Below the pieces are notes generated by a model. The model saw only the letters and a list, made by a program, of their open reading frames with translations, had not been told where the DNA came from and did no database searches. Of a DNA stretch of 64,000 bases, positions 49,326 to 56,444 are shown piece by piece (position 1 is the stretch's first letter; every line of letters starts with the position of its first letter). The DNA is taken from contig JAUZVC010000002.1 in assembly GCA_031844405.1 (NCBI GenBank), forward strand, positions 124,001 through 188,000, given 5' to 3'. The stretch is from Knoellia sp031844405. Its GTDB lineage: Bacteria; Actinomycetota; Actinomycetes; Actinomycetales; Dermatophilaceae. Both the position numbers and the translations under genes were made by a program.

Positions 49326-50338
49326 CACGCCACCCCCTGCGCGAGCAGCTCGTCGGTGAGCACGGCGACCCCGCCGTCCTCGACCCCGTCGGGGAGGGCC
49401 GGCAGCTCGATGACCGGAGGGCCGGCCTCGGCGATCTCGAGGGCCATCTCCGACTGGAGCTCGAGCCGCAGCGCGTGGTCACGACCCTCCTGCACGAGGC
49501 CCTGCACCATCGGGTTGGTCGGGCGCAGCCCCGCCTCGGTGAGCTCGGTGCGCAGCAGCTCGTCGAGCGCGTCGTCTGAGCCCTCGAGGGCGTGGAGGTT
49601 GTCGGGCGAGAGCCTGGGCTCGCGGACCTGGTTCACGATGATCGCGCCGATGTGGAGGCCGACGTCGGCGAGGTCGCGCAGGCCGTCGAGGCTCTCCTGC
49701 ACCGGCATCTCCTCGAGCAGCGTCACCATGTGCACGAGGGTGCGGGGGTCGCGCAGCATTCGCGTGATCGAGTCGGCCTGCGACTTGATCGGGCCCATCC
49801 GGGCGACGTCGGCGACACCGGCGTTGACGTTGAGGAAGCGGACGGCCCGCCCCGTCGGCGGTGCGTCGAGGACCACGGCGTCGTAGTGCAGACCCGCACC
49901 CTTGGACCCGCGGCCTCCCTTGGGGCGACCCGCAGCCTCGTAGACCTTGCCGATGAGGAGGACGTCGCGCACCCCGGGGGCGATCGTCGTCGCGAAGTCG
50001 ATGGCGCCGACCTTCTCCAGCGCCGACCCGGCACGGCCGAGCTTGTAGAAGAGCTGGAGGTACTCGAGCAGCGCGGCCTTCGCGTCGACCGACAGGCCCC
50101 AGAGCTCGCCGCCGCTCGGGTGCGAGACGAGGCGGACCTCCTCCGTGCCGAGCGGTGGGACGTCGAACGTCTGCGACAGGCCCTGACGGCCCTCGACCTC
50201 GGCGACGAGCACCCGCTTGCCGGTGCTGGCGAGGGCGAGCGCGAGGGCGGAGGCGACCGTCGTCTTGCCGACCCCGCCCTTGCCGGTGACGACGTGCAGG
50301 CGGGCGGCCGGCAGGTCCGGGTGGGCAGATGAGGGCAC
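49325..50338 (-). CDS. ArsA-family ATPase, first of pair
   Basis: A 337-residue ATPase of the same family as its downstream neighbour. The deviant Walker A is TGKGGVGKTTVASALA near residues 18-33; AVVLDAPPTGRAVRFLNV is the switch II region with Asp, and IIVNQVREPRLSP the adenine-binding piece. It lacks the DPA switch I of the partner (VEGRQGLSQ instead), so only one of the two may be a canonical ATPase. GTG 50338 is six bases after TAGGCT on the minus strand; divergent from the DUF4177 gene with only 38 bases between. Confidence 0.88.
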   Translation of the reverse strand: MPSSAHPDLPAARLHVVTGKGGVGKTTVASALALALASTGKRVLVAEVEGRQGLSQTFDVPPLGTEEVRLVSHPSGGELWGLSVDAKAALLEYLQLFYKLGRAGSALEKVGAIDFATTIAPGVRDVLLIGKVYEAAGRPKGGRGSKGAGLHYDAVVLDAPPTGRAVRFLNVNAGVADVARMGPIKSQADSITRMLRDPRTLVHMVTLLEEMPVQESLDGLRDLADVGLHIGAIIVNQVREPRLSPDNLHALEGSDDALDELLRTELTEAGLRPTNPMVQGLVQEGRDHALRLELQSEMALEIAEAGPPVIELPALPDGVEDGGVAVLTDELLAQGVA

Positions 50339-50376
50339 GGTGTCAGCCTACGGTTGCTCGCACTAGGGTGGGCGCC

Positions 50377-50535
50377 ATGCAGAAGTGGGAGTACGCGACG
50401 GTGCCGCTCATGATCCATGCGACGAAGCAGATCCTCGACCAGTGGGGCGAGGACGGCTGGGAGCTCGTCCAGGTCGTCCCCGGCCCGGACGGCAACGGTC
50501 TCGTGGCCTACCTCAAGCGTCCGAAGGGAGCCTGA
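50377..50535 (+). CDS. DUF4177 family small protein
   Basis: A 52-residue protein beginning MQKWEYATVPLMIHATKQIL and ending LVAYLKRPKGA, with DQWGEDGWELVQVVPG in the middle, the typical DUF4177 pattern. TAGGGT at 50364-50369 lies seven bases before ATG, so the message should be leaderless. The gene sits two bases before the RidA gene. Function unknown. Confidence 0.85.
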   Translation: MQKWEYATVPLMIHATKQILDQWGEDGWELVQVVPGPDGNGLVAYLKRPKGA

Positions 50536-50537
50536 CC

Positions 50538-51011
50538 ATGGGTGCAGTCGAGGACCGCCTCGCCGAGCTGGGTCTGACCGTCCCCGAGGTGGCCGCTCCG
50601 GTGGCCGCCTACGTCCCCGCCCTCCAGGACGGGTCGCGCATCTTCACCTCCGGCCAGCTGCCGATGGTCTCCGGCCAGCTCGCCGAGACGGGCAAGGTCG
50701 GCGAGGGCGAGGGTCACGTCTCACCCGAGCGGGCCAAGGAGCTCGCGCAGGTCTGCGCCCTCAACGCGATCGCGGCCGTGAAGTCGGTCGTCGGCGACCT
50801 CGACAAGGTCGAGCGCGTCGTCAAGGTCGTCGGCTTCGTCGCCTCCGACCCCTCATTCACCGGCCAGCCGGGCGTCGTCAACGGCGCGAGCGAGCTGCTC
50901 GGACATGCCTTCGGCGACAAGGGCGTCCACGCGCGCTCGGCCGTCGGTGTCGCGGTGCTCCCCCTCGACGCTCCCGTCGAGGTCGAGATCATCGTCCACG
51001 TCGCCGACTGA
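50538..51011 (+). CDS. RidA-family protein
   Basis: A 157-residue member of the RidA/YjgF/YER057c family, many of which remove reactive enamine/imine intermediates from amino acid metabolism. Family landmarks are SRIFTSGQLPMVSG, ALNAIAAVKSVVGDLDKVERVV and ARSAVGVAVLPLDAPVEVEI. The catalytic Arg of true RidA enzymes (usually in the RxxVxxxxLP-like stretch) corresponds to ARSAVGVAVLPL. AGGGAG lies eight bases before the start. Translated together with the DUF4177 gene. Confidence 0.9.
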   Translation: MGAVEDRLAELGLTVPEVAAPVAAYVPALQDGSRIFTSGQLPMVSGQLAETGKVGEGEGHVSPERAKELAQVCALNAIAAVKSVVGDLDKVERVVKVVGFVASDPSFTGQPGVVNGASELLGHAFGDKGVHARSAVGVAVLPLDAPVEVEIIVHVAD

Positions 51012-51025
51012 CGCCTCCTTCCCGT

Positions 51026-51724
51026 ATGCCGTGGCGCGAGTTCGAGGCTCCGCGCTCCCAGGCGTGGGTCGAGAACGCCCGCGCGTGGCTGGCGTCCCCG
51101 GGGGAGCCGTTGGTTCCCCGGGGTGCGTCCACGGTCCTCGTCGTCCGTGACACCGATGACGGCCCGGCGGTCTTCGTCCAGCGGAGGGTGTCGACGATGG
51201 CGTTCGCGCCGTCGATGTACGTCTTCCCCGGTGGCGGTGTCGACCCCGCGGACGCGGAGGTCGAGCTCGACGCGCACGTCGTGACCGAGGCGGCCGATGC
51301 CATGGGTGTCGGCCCGGGCGAAGCGGCGCCGCTGCTCGCGGCAGCCGTCCGCGAGGTCGAGGAGGAGTGCGGCCTGCGGCTGTCGGCGGCCGACCTCGTG
51401 CCTCGGGCGCACTGGATCACCCCGCCCTTCGAGAAGCGCCGGTTCGACACGTGGTTCTTCGCCGCCGCGATGCCGGAGGACCAGACGGCTCTCGGGGAGT
51501 CCGGCGAGACCGACCACGACGCGTGGGTGCTCCCGCGACGTCTCCTCACGGCATACGCGGAAGGGCTGGCGGTCATGCTGCCCCCGACGGTGGTGATGCT
51601 CGAGCAGCTGGACGCGTTCGCCACGGTGGACGAGTTCCTCGCCGACCGACCGGTGCTCACCGCGGTGTCGCCCCAGCTCGTCGACCTCGGCGACCGTCTC
51701 GTCATGCGCTCGTACATCCCCTGA
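51026..51724 (+). CDS. Nudix hydrolase
   Basis: A 232-residue protein with a Nudix fold. STVLVVRDTDDGPAVFVQRR begins the domain; the Nudix box is split by an insert of about 30 residues, VFPGGGVDP being followed later by AAVREVEEECGL. This long-insert form is typical of a subfamily active on large or unknown diphosphates. The start ATG 51026 is embedded in a CCGTATGCCG copy of the recurrent motif. It ends before an inverted repeat. Substrate unknown. Confidence 0.85.
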   Translation: MPWREFEAPRSQAWVENARAWLASPGEPLVPRGASTVLVVRDTDDGPAVFVQRRVSTMAFAPSMYVFPGGGVDPADAEVELDAHVVTEAADAMGVGPGEAAPLLAAAVREVEEECGLRLSAADLVPRAHWITPPFEKRRFDTWFFAAAMPEDQTALGESGETDHDAWVLPRRLLTAYAEGLAVMLPPTVVMLEQLDAFATVDEFLADRPVLTAVSPQLVDLGDRLVMRSYIP

Positions 51725-51749
51725 CGGCGGCCGCAGAGGTGGGCATCGT

Positions 51750-51829
51750 GCGCGGCAAAGGCCGTCGCCCCTCATCTGTCCACGCTCAGCAACGAGGCCC
51801 ACCCGCGAGACCCATGCCGGTTGCCGCGC
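51750..51829. repeat. Interspersed inverted repeat, TGCGCGGCAAA family (copy 2)
   Basis: GCGCGGCAA (51750) and TTGCCGCGC (51821-51829) are inverted repeats. The left side reads GGGCATCGTGCGCGGCAAAG, almost identical to GGGCATGGTGCGCGGCAAAG of copy 1 at 12101. Confidence 0.55.
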
Positions 51830-51836
51830 CTCGTGA

Positions 51837-52736
51837 TCAGGCGGCGCGCCAATGAGTCTTCGGTCGGGCGGGCACCGGCTGGCCCAGGTGACGGGCGAGC
51901 CACGCCGCAAGCGACCACCTGACCCAGTCCTGCTCGAACATGACGTGCTCGTAGGCGAAACGCATCGACGTCCACCCGTGAACGACGAAGTCGGTGTGAC
52001 GACGACAGTCCCGTCGCAGGCCCTGCCGAGTGCCGTGGGTCTCGTAGCCCTCGGCCTCCAGGAGCAGCCGAAGGTCCTCGTTACCGAGGTCGGCTCTTGC
52101 GTAGAGCCCTGACTCGGCCACCTCGAGCTGCGGGGTCATGGCAAGCCCGACCTCGATGGCAAGTGCACGGAGCACGGACTCGAGGGGGTTCGCCGCTCGA
52201 CCGTCGGCATGGGTAGCGACCCGACGAACCTGGGCAGATCCGGGCCCGCGGGCGGCGGCGCCTGCCCGCCGAAGCTCGTCGCGTCCCACCTTGCCCGAGC
52301 GAAGGGCCGAGTCGGCCACGGTGAGGGCTTCGTCGAAGGGCAGGATGCGGGCAGAGTCGATCACCGTGCGCAACGGGTCCGTGACCCGCGCCCGGGAGGA
52401 GCCGACGGGCAGGTCGCTGCGGTGGACGTGGACCCCGGCGGTCTTCCGGCGCTGCGTCCCCCGAGCCCGAGGGAGGGTGACCCACGTGAGCTCAGGGACG
52501 GTCTTGACCTTCCAGCCGTGATGCAGGGCGGCGCTGAGGTGGCTCAGGCTTCCACCCACTCGGAGGGCATCGACCAGCGCTGTCACGGTGTCCGGCAGGG
52601 TGTAGCGGTTGTGGCCGACCCGGACCACTCTGCCCTCGCGCACTGCCCGTTCGATCGCCCGGCGTGGATGGTGGCGGCGCAGCTCGACCCACGTCGCCCA
52701 CCCTCCGAGCCGCTCGGTCGTCGTCGCCACCGTCAC
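51837..52736 (-). CDS. AbiEi-like N-terminal domain fused to DUF559/Vsr-like domain
   Basis: A 299-residue protein. The N-terminal 60 residues are winged-helix like (ERLGGWATWVELRRHHPRRA, VVRVGHNRYTLP), as in AbiEi-type antitoxin domains. Middle: SLSHLSAALHHGWKVKTVPE and RVTDPLRTVIDSARILP. The end resembles the DUF559 endonuclease-like fold (DLGNEDLRLLLEAEGYETHG, RRDCRRHTDFVVHGW). Proteins of this type are abundant in actinobacteria and do not behave as proven nucleases or antitoxins. No partner gene is next to it. GTG 52736 is chosen because the longer frame would run through the repeat at 52797. Palindromic repeats flank the gene. Confidence 0.7.
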   Translation of the reverse strand: MTVATTTERLGGWATWVELRRHHPRRAIERAVREGRVVRVGHNRYTLPDTVTALVDALRVGGSLSHLSAALHHGWKVKTVPELTWVTLPRARGTQRRKTAGVHVHRSDLPVGSSRARVTDPLRTVIDSARILPFDEALTVADSALRSGKVGRDELRRAGAAARGPGSAQVRRVATHADGRAANPLESVLRALAIEVGLAMTPQLEVAESGLYARADLGNEDLRLLLEAEGYETHGTRQGLRRDCRRHTDFVVHGWTSMRFAYEHVMFEQDWVRWSLAAWLARHLGQPVPARPKTHWRAA

Positions 52737-52796
52737 GTGACCATGCTCGCCGAGCGGCGTGCGACGGCCGGCGAGTTCTCCACAGGTGTGCACGCT

Positions 52797-52865
52797 GCGC
52801 GGCAAAGCCCTCGTCGAGACACGCCACACGCCCGCAGCGCCGTCGGACCGGTGCCTTTGCCGCGC
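52797..52865. repeat. Interspersed inverted repeat, TGCGCGGCAAA family (copy 3)
   Basis: GCGCGGCAAAG (52797-52807) and CTTTGCCGCGC (52855-52865) are exact 11-base inverted repeats separated by 47 bases. Same family as copies at 12109 and 51750. Confidence 0.6.
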
Positions 52866-52915
52866 GCCGTGACCGGGTGGAGGCGCCGTACCCGCGGAGT
52901 GGGAGGGTTGGGGTC

Positions 52916-53710
52916 ATGAGTGAGCAGGCGTGGGCCGGCGGGCAGGTCACCGAGCGGGCGCACTGCGTCCTCGCGCCCAACCCCGGACCGATGACCCTCG
53001 ACGGCACGAACACGTGGGTCCTGCTCGAGCCGGGCGGGACAGAGGCCGTCGTCATCGACCCCGGTCCGCTCGACGAGCGGCACCTCGCGCGGGTCGTCGA
53101 CACCGTCACCGCCACCGGTGCGCGCGTCACCGAGACGGTCCTCACCCACGGCCACCACGACCACGCCGAGGCGGCGCCGCGCTTCGCCGAGCTCACCGGC
53201 AGTCGCATCCGCGCCGTCGGTCGCGGCCACGACGACCTGGCCGACGGCTCCGTCATCAGGGCCGGTGGGCTCGAGGTTCGCGTCGTCGCCACCCCCGGTC
53301 ACACGAGCGACTCGGTGTCGTTCGCCCTCGCTGCCGACCACGCTCTCCTCACCGGCGACACGGTCCTGGGGCGGGGCACCACGGTGGTCGCGCACCCGGA
53401 TGGTGAGCTGGCGGCATACCTTGCGTCGTTGGAACGGATCGCGGACCTCACGGGCAACGGCGAGGTGACCCAAATCCTGCCCGGTCACGGCCCTGTCGTG
53501 CCCGACGCCGGCGCGATGGTCGCGTTCTACCGGACGCACCGCCAGGAGCGGCTCGAGCAGGTGCGGCAGGCGCTCGCGGACGGCGCTGCGCAGGAGGCGG
53601 ACCCGGTCGAGGGTGTGCTCACGCGGGTCTACGCCGATGTGCCGCAGGAGGTCTGGCCGGCGGCGCGGATGAGCATCCGCGCCCAGCTCGACTACCTCGG
53701 GGTGGGCTGA
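52916..53710 (+). CDS. Metallo-beta-lactamase fold hydrolase
   Basis: A 264-residue MBL-fold protein. LTHGHHDHAEAAPRF is the H-x-H-x-D-H zinc motif, with VVATPGHTSDSVSFA, LLTGDTVLGRG and ILPGHGPVV providing the remaining ligands. It resembles LACTB2/glyoxalase II-like hydrolases; substrate unknown. The Streptomyces neighbourhood of crp and nth has a similar gene. GGGAGG lies upstream of ATG 52916. Confidence 0.88.
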   Translation: MSEQAWAGGQVTERAHCVLAPNPGPMTLDGTNTWVLLEPGGTEAVVIDPGPLDERHLARVVDTVTATGARVTETVLTHGHHDHAEAAPRFAELTGSRIRAVGRGHDDLADGSVIRAGGLEVRVVATPGHTSDSVSFALAADHALLTGDTVLGRGTTVVAHPDGELAAYLASLERIADLTGNGEVTQILPGHGPVVPDAGAMVAFYRTHRQERLEQVRQALADGAAQEADPVEGVLTRVYADVPQEVWPAARMSIRAQLDYLGVG

Positions 53711-53713
53711 GGG

Positions 53714-54391
53714 TCAGCGCGCGCGGCGCTGGAGGCGCTCCATGTCCTGGACGAGGACGGCGCGCGCCTCGAGCTTGAGCCAGCCGCGTGTCGCGAAGTC
53801 GGCGAGCGCCTTGTTGACGGTCTCACGGGACGCGCCGACGAGCTGGGCGAGCTCCTCCTGGGTGAGGTCGTGGCTCACCATGACGCCGCCGTCGACCGGG
53901 CGGCCGAAGCGGTCGGAGAGGTCGATGAGGGCCTTGGCCACTCGGCCGGGGACGTCGGTGAAGACGAGGTCGGCGAGCGACTCGTTGGTGCGGCGCAGGC
54001 GTCGGGCCAGGGCAGCGAGGAGGGTGGCGGCGACTCCGGGGCGCTCGGCGAGGAAGGTCTTGAGCTGCTCGTGGGTGAGCCCGACGACCTGGGTCTCGGC
54101 GACCGCGGTGGCCGTGGCCGTGCGCGGGCCCGGGTCGAAGAGGCTGAGCTCGCCGAACATCTCGCCCGGGCCGAGGATCGCGAGGAGGTTCTCGCGCCCG
54201 TCGGCGGAGGAGCGGCCGAGCTTGATCTTGCCCTCGCCGATGACGTAGAGCCGGTCACCCGGGTCGCCCTCGTGGAAGAGCACGTCACCGCGCTCCATGT
54301 GCTGGGCGGTCATGGACGCGATGAGGCTGGCCGCCGTCTCTTCGTCGAGAGCGGCGAACAACGGAGCCTTGCGCACGATGTCGTGATCCAC
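53714..54391 (-). CDS. crp: Crp/Fnr-family transcriptional regulator
   Basis: A 225-residue regulator. Residues about 10-120 are the cyclic nucleotide-binding domain (VLFHEGDPGDRLYVIGEGKI, EMFGELSLFDPGPRTATATA); residues about 150-215 the helix-turn-helix (DLTQEELAQLVGASRETVNK, ALADFATRGWLKLE). This is the usual length and layout of actinobacterial Crp. GTG 54391 gives the standard N-terminus VDHDIVRKAPLF. A GGCACA-G-TGTGCC palindrome stands directly before the start and may be its own binding site. Confidence 0.92.
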   Translation of the reverse strand: MDHDIVRKAPLFAALDEETAASLIASMTAQHMERGDVLFHEGDPGDRLYVIGEGKIKLGRSSADGRENLLAILGPGEMFGELSLFDPGPRTATATAVAETQVVGLTHEQLKTFLAERPGVAATLLAALARRLRRTNESLADLVFTDVPGRVAKALIDLSDRFGRPVDGGVMVSHDLTQEELAQLVGASRETVNKALADFATRGWLKLEARAVLVQDMERLQRRAR

Positions 54392-54393
54392 GG

Positions 54394-54406
54394 GGCACAG
54401 TGTGCC
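54394..54406. promoter_or_regulatory. Palindrome at crp start, candidate autoregulatory site
   Basis: GGCACAGTGTGCC is a 13-base palindrome with one central base, only two bases before the GTG of crp. It would overlap the leaderless -10 region. It is shorter than a standard Crp site (TGTGA-N6-TCACA), so the identity of the binder is open. Confidence 0.4.
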
Positions 54407-54476
54407 ATGCCGTCGCTCGCCCGGGCCGGTGACGAGGGCACGGTCACCGTCGGTGCCGAGACGTAGGCTGGCGGGC

Positions 54477-55262
54477 GTGCCTGCCCACCCCATCTCGTAT
54501 GCCGCAGAGTCACCCGTCGCGCGTACCCGCCGGGCCCGCCGGATCTATCGCGCGCTCGTCGACCGCTACCCCTATGCGCACGCCGAGCTCGACTTCGAGA
54601 CCCCGCTGCAGCTGCTCCTCGCCACGGTCCTCTCGGCGCAGACGACCGACGTCACCGTCAACAAGGTGACGCCTGTCCTCTTCTCACGCTGGCCGACCGC
54701 CGAGGCGCTCGCCGCCGCCGACCGCACCGAGATGGAGGAGGTGCTCAAGCCGACGGGCTTCTTCCGGGCCAAGACCAACTCGGTCATCACGCTGAGCCAG
54801 GCGCTCGTCGACCGGTTCGGCGGTGAGGTGCCGGCCCGCCTCAAGGACCTCGTCACGCTTCCCGGCGTCGGTCGCAAGACCGCCAACGTCGTCCTCGGCA
54901 ACGCCTTCGGCGTTCCCGGCATCACCGTCGACACCCACTTCGGCCGGCTCGCGCGGCGCTTCGGCTGGACCGAGGAGACCGACCCGGTCAAGGTCGAGCA
55001 CGAGGTCGGCGCGCTCTTCCCGCGCAAGGACTGGGTCATGCTCAGCCACGTCCTCATCTTCCACGGGCGGCGCACCTGCCACGCCCGACGGCCGGCGTGC
55101 GGGGCGTGCCCCGTGTCGCGGTGGTGCCCGTCCTACGGCGAGGGCGAGACCGACCCGGTCAAGGCGCTCGCCCTCCTCAAGTACGAGCTGGCGCCCGGCG
55201 CCGTGCTGCCCGACCCGCCGCCGGGGCCGCTCCCGGGCGAGCGCGTCGAGGAGACGGCGTGA
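54477..55262 (+). CDS. nth: Endonuclease III
   Basis: A 261-residue DNA glycosylase/AP lyase of base excision repair that removes oxidised pyrimidines. LLATVLSAQTTDVTVNKV, helix-hairpin-helix LPGVGRKTANVVLGNAFG with catalytic Lys, VDTHFGRLARRFGW with catalytic Asp, and a 4Fe-4S motif CHARRPACGACPVSRWC (C-x6-C-x2-C-x5-C) are complete. The tail adds about 45 residues. GTG 54477 is seven bases after TAGGCT (leaderless). Overlaps the next gene (GTGA). The same pairing with crp occurs in Streptomyces. Confidence 0.96.
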   Translation: MPAHPISYAAESPVARTRRARRIYRALVDRYPYAHAELDFETPLQLLLATVLSAQTTDVTVNKVTPVLFSRWPTAEALAAADRTEMEEVLKPTGFFRAKTNSVITLSQALVDRFGGEVPARLKDLVTLPGVGRKTANVVLGNAFGVPGITVDTHFGRLARRFGWTEETDPVKVEHEVGALFPRKDWVMLSHVLIFHGRRTCHARRPACGACPVSRWCPSYGEGETDPVKALALLKYELAPGAVLPDPPPGPLPGERVEETA

Positions 55263-55924
55263 ACGCACCGCGTCCCGACTGGATGGCGCGGGTGCTCACG
55301 GCGGTCGCCGAGGAGCGACCGGCCGCCTTCACGACGTTCGCGCCACCCGACGAGGTCGACCGCCGATCGGCGGTGCTCATGCTTTTCGGCCCGAGCCCGG
55401 ACGGTGGCTCCGACGTCGTCCTCACGTCGCGCTCGCGCGACCTGCGGGCCCACCCCGGCCAGGTCTCCTTTCCCGGCGGCCGCGTGGACCCGACAGACGC
55501 CGGGCCGGTCGAGGCCGCCCTGCGCGAGGCGGAGGAGGAGGTCGGGGTCGTCCCGGCGAGCGTCGACGTGGTCGGTGCCATGCCCGAGCTCTTCCTCACC
55601 CCGAGCGGCAACGCGGTGACGCCCGTGCTCGGCTGGTGGCCGTCGCCCGGGCCGGTGAGCGTCGTCGACCCCCGTGAGGTCGAGCGGGTCGAGCGCGTGC
55701 CCGTCGCCGAGCTGCTCGACCCGTCGCGGCGGTTCACCGTGGCGCACCCGTCGGGCTACCGCGGGCCGGGGTTCGAGGCAGGTGGGTTCTTCGTGTGGGG
55801 GTTCACGGCTCTCCTGCTCGGCGCGGTCTTCGACCTGGCCGGGCTGAGCCAGCCCTGGGACCCCAAGGTCGAGCGGCCGATCCCCGAGCACGTCCTGTCG
55901 GACTGGATGCGCAACCGCACCTGA
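55259..55924 (+). CDS. Nudix CoA pyrophosphatase-like protein
   Basis: A 221-residue Nudix enzyme. The CoA-pyrophosphatase type signature is seen: VVLTSRSRDLRAHPGQVSFP directly before the Nudix box GGRVDPTDAGPVEAALREAE, which continues EEVGV, and PELFLTPSGNAVTPVLGW after it. Enzymes of this kind split CoA or acyl-CoA into 4'-phosphopantetheine and 3',5'-ADP. The start overlaps the nth stop by four bases. A hairpin follows the stop. Confidence 0.9.
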   Translation: MNAPRPDWMARVLTAVAEERPAAFTTFAPPDEVDRRSAVLMLFGPSPDGGSDVVLTSRSRDLRAHPGQVSFPGGRVDPTDAGPVEAALREAEEEVGVVPASVDVVGAMPELFLTPSGNAVTPVLGWWPSPGPVSVVDPREVERVERVPVAELLDPSRRFTVAHPSGYRGPGFEAGGFFVWGFTALLLGAVFDLAGLSQPWDPKVERPIPEHVLSDWMRNRT

Positions 55925-55927
55925 GCT

Positions 55928-55999
55928 CGCAGCGTCCGGCGAGCGCGGTTCCCACGCTCTGCGTGGGCCGGCATACAGACCGCGGTTGCGGACGCTGCG
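55928..55999. terminator. Nested hairpin between convergent genes
   Basis: Outer arms CGCAGCGTCCG (55928) and CGGACGCTGCG (55989-55999) are exact inverted repeats; inside, CCCACGC and GCGTGGG form a 7-bp hairpin with a TCT loop. It contains a GGCATAC motif and lies between the Nudix gene and the minus-strand holin-like gene, so it can end both transcripts. Confidence 0.65.
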
Positions 56000-56011
56000 C
56001 GCCCGCCGAGG

Positions 56012-56398
56012 TCAGGACTTGAGGGTGGCGATCGTCTGCTGCGCCTCGGCGATGGCCCGGCTCGGTGCCGGCTTCGCCTTCTCGAGCGACTTCTTGCCGA
56101 GCAGGCCGAGGACGGCGGCGACGACGAGCATGAGCAGCGTCGTGATGCCGTAGCCGGCCCAGAGGGGAAGCCAGATCCCGATCACGTGGGCGAGGGTGTG
56201 GAAGAGGAAGATCAGGCCGATGAGGCCGACGAACGCCGCGCCGGCGAGGAGGCCCGCGCCCTTGCCCATGACCTTGGCGCCGGCGGACACCTCGGCCTTG
56301 GCCAGCGCGATCTCGCTGCGGACGATGCCCTGCACGTCGTGCGTGGCGTCCGCGACGAGCTGGCCGATGGTCCGCTCGGGTCCGGTTCCGGTTGTCAT
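56012..56398 (-). CDS. Phage-holin-like membrane protein (holin superfamily III type)
   Basis: A 128-residue protein with two adjacent hydrophobic helices (GLLAGAAFVGLIGLIFLFHT and YGITTLLMLVVAAVLGLLG), a helical N-terminus (LVADATHDVQGIVRSEIALA) and a basic C-terminus. It belongs to the class of actinobacterial chromosomal proteins named after phage holins; no other phage genes are near, so it is probably a host membrane protein. AAGGTGAG lies six bases before ATG 56398. Confidence 0.82.
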   Translation of the reverse strand: MTTGTGPERTIGQLVADATHDVQGIVRSEIALAKAEVSAGAKVMGKGAGLLAGAAFVGLIGLIFLFHTLAHVIGIWLPLWAGYGITTLLMLVVAAVLGLLGKKSLEKAKPAPSRAIAEAQQTIATLKS

Positions 56399-56444
56399 GC
56401 TGCTCACCTTCGCAGGTCGGGAGGGTCAATGCGCGTGTCCGACC

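Noticed and set aside
48165..50338. Arsenic resistance operon
   Set aside because: ArsA-type ATPases occur but arsB, arsC, arsD and arsR are missing; the setting matches the wblA neighbourhood instead.
51837..52736. Type IV toxin-antitoxin or defence island
   Set aside because: Only an AbiEi-like domain protein is present; there is no AbiEii toxin partner and the neighbours are housekeeping genes.
56012..56398. Prophage remnant, because of a holin-like protein
   Set aside because: No endolysin, structural, integrase or attachment sequences are near; such proteins are ordinary in actinobacterial chromosomes.
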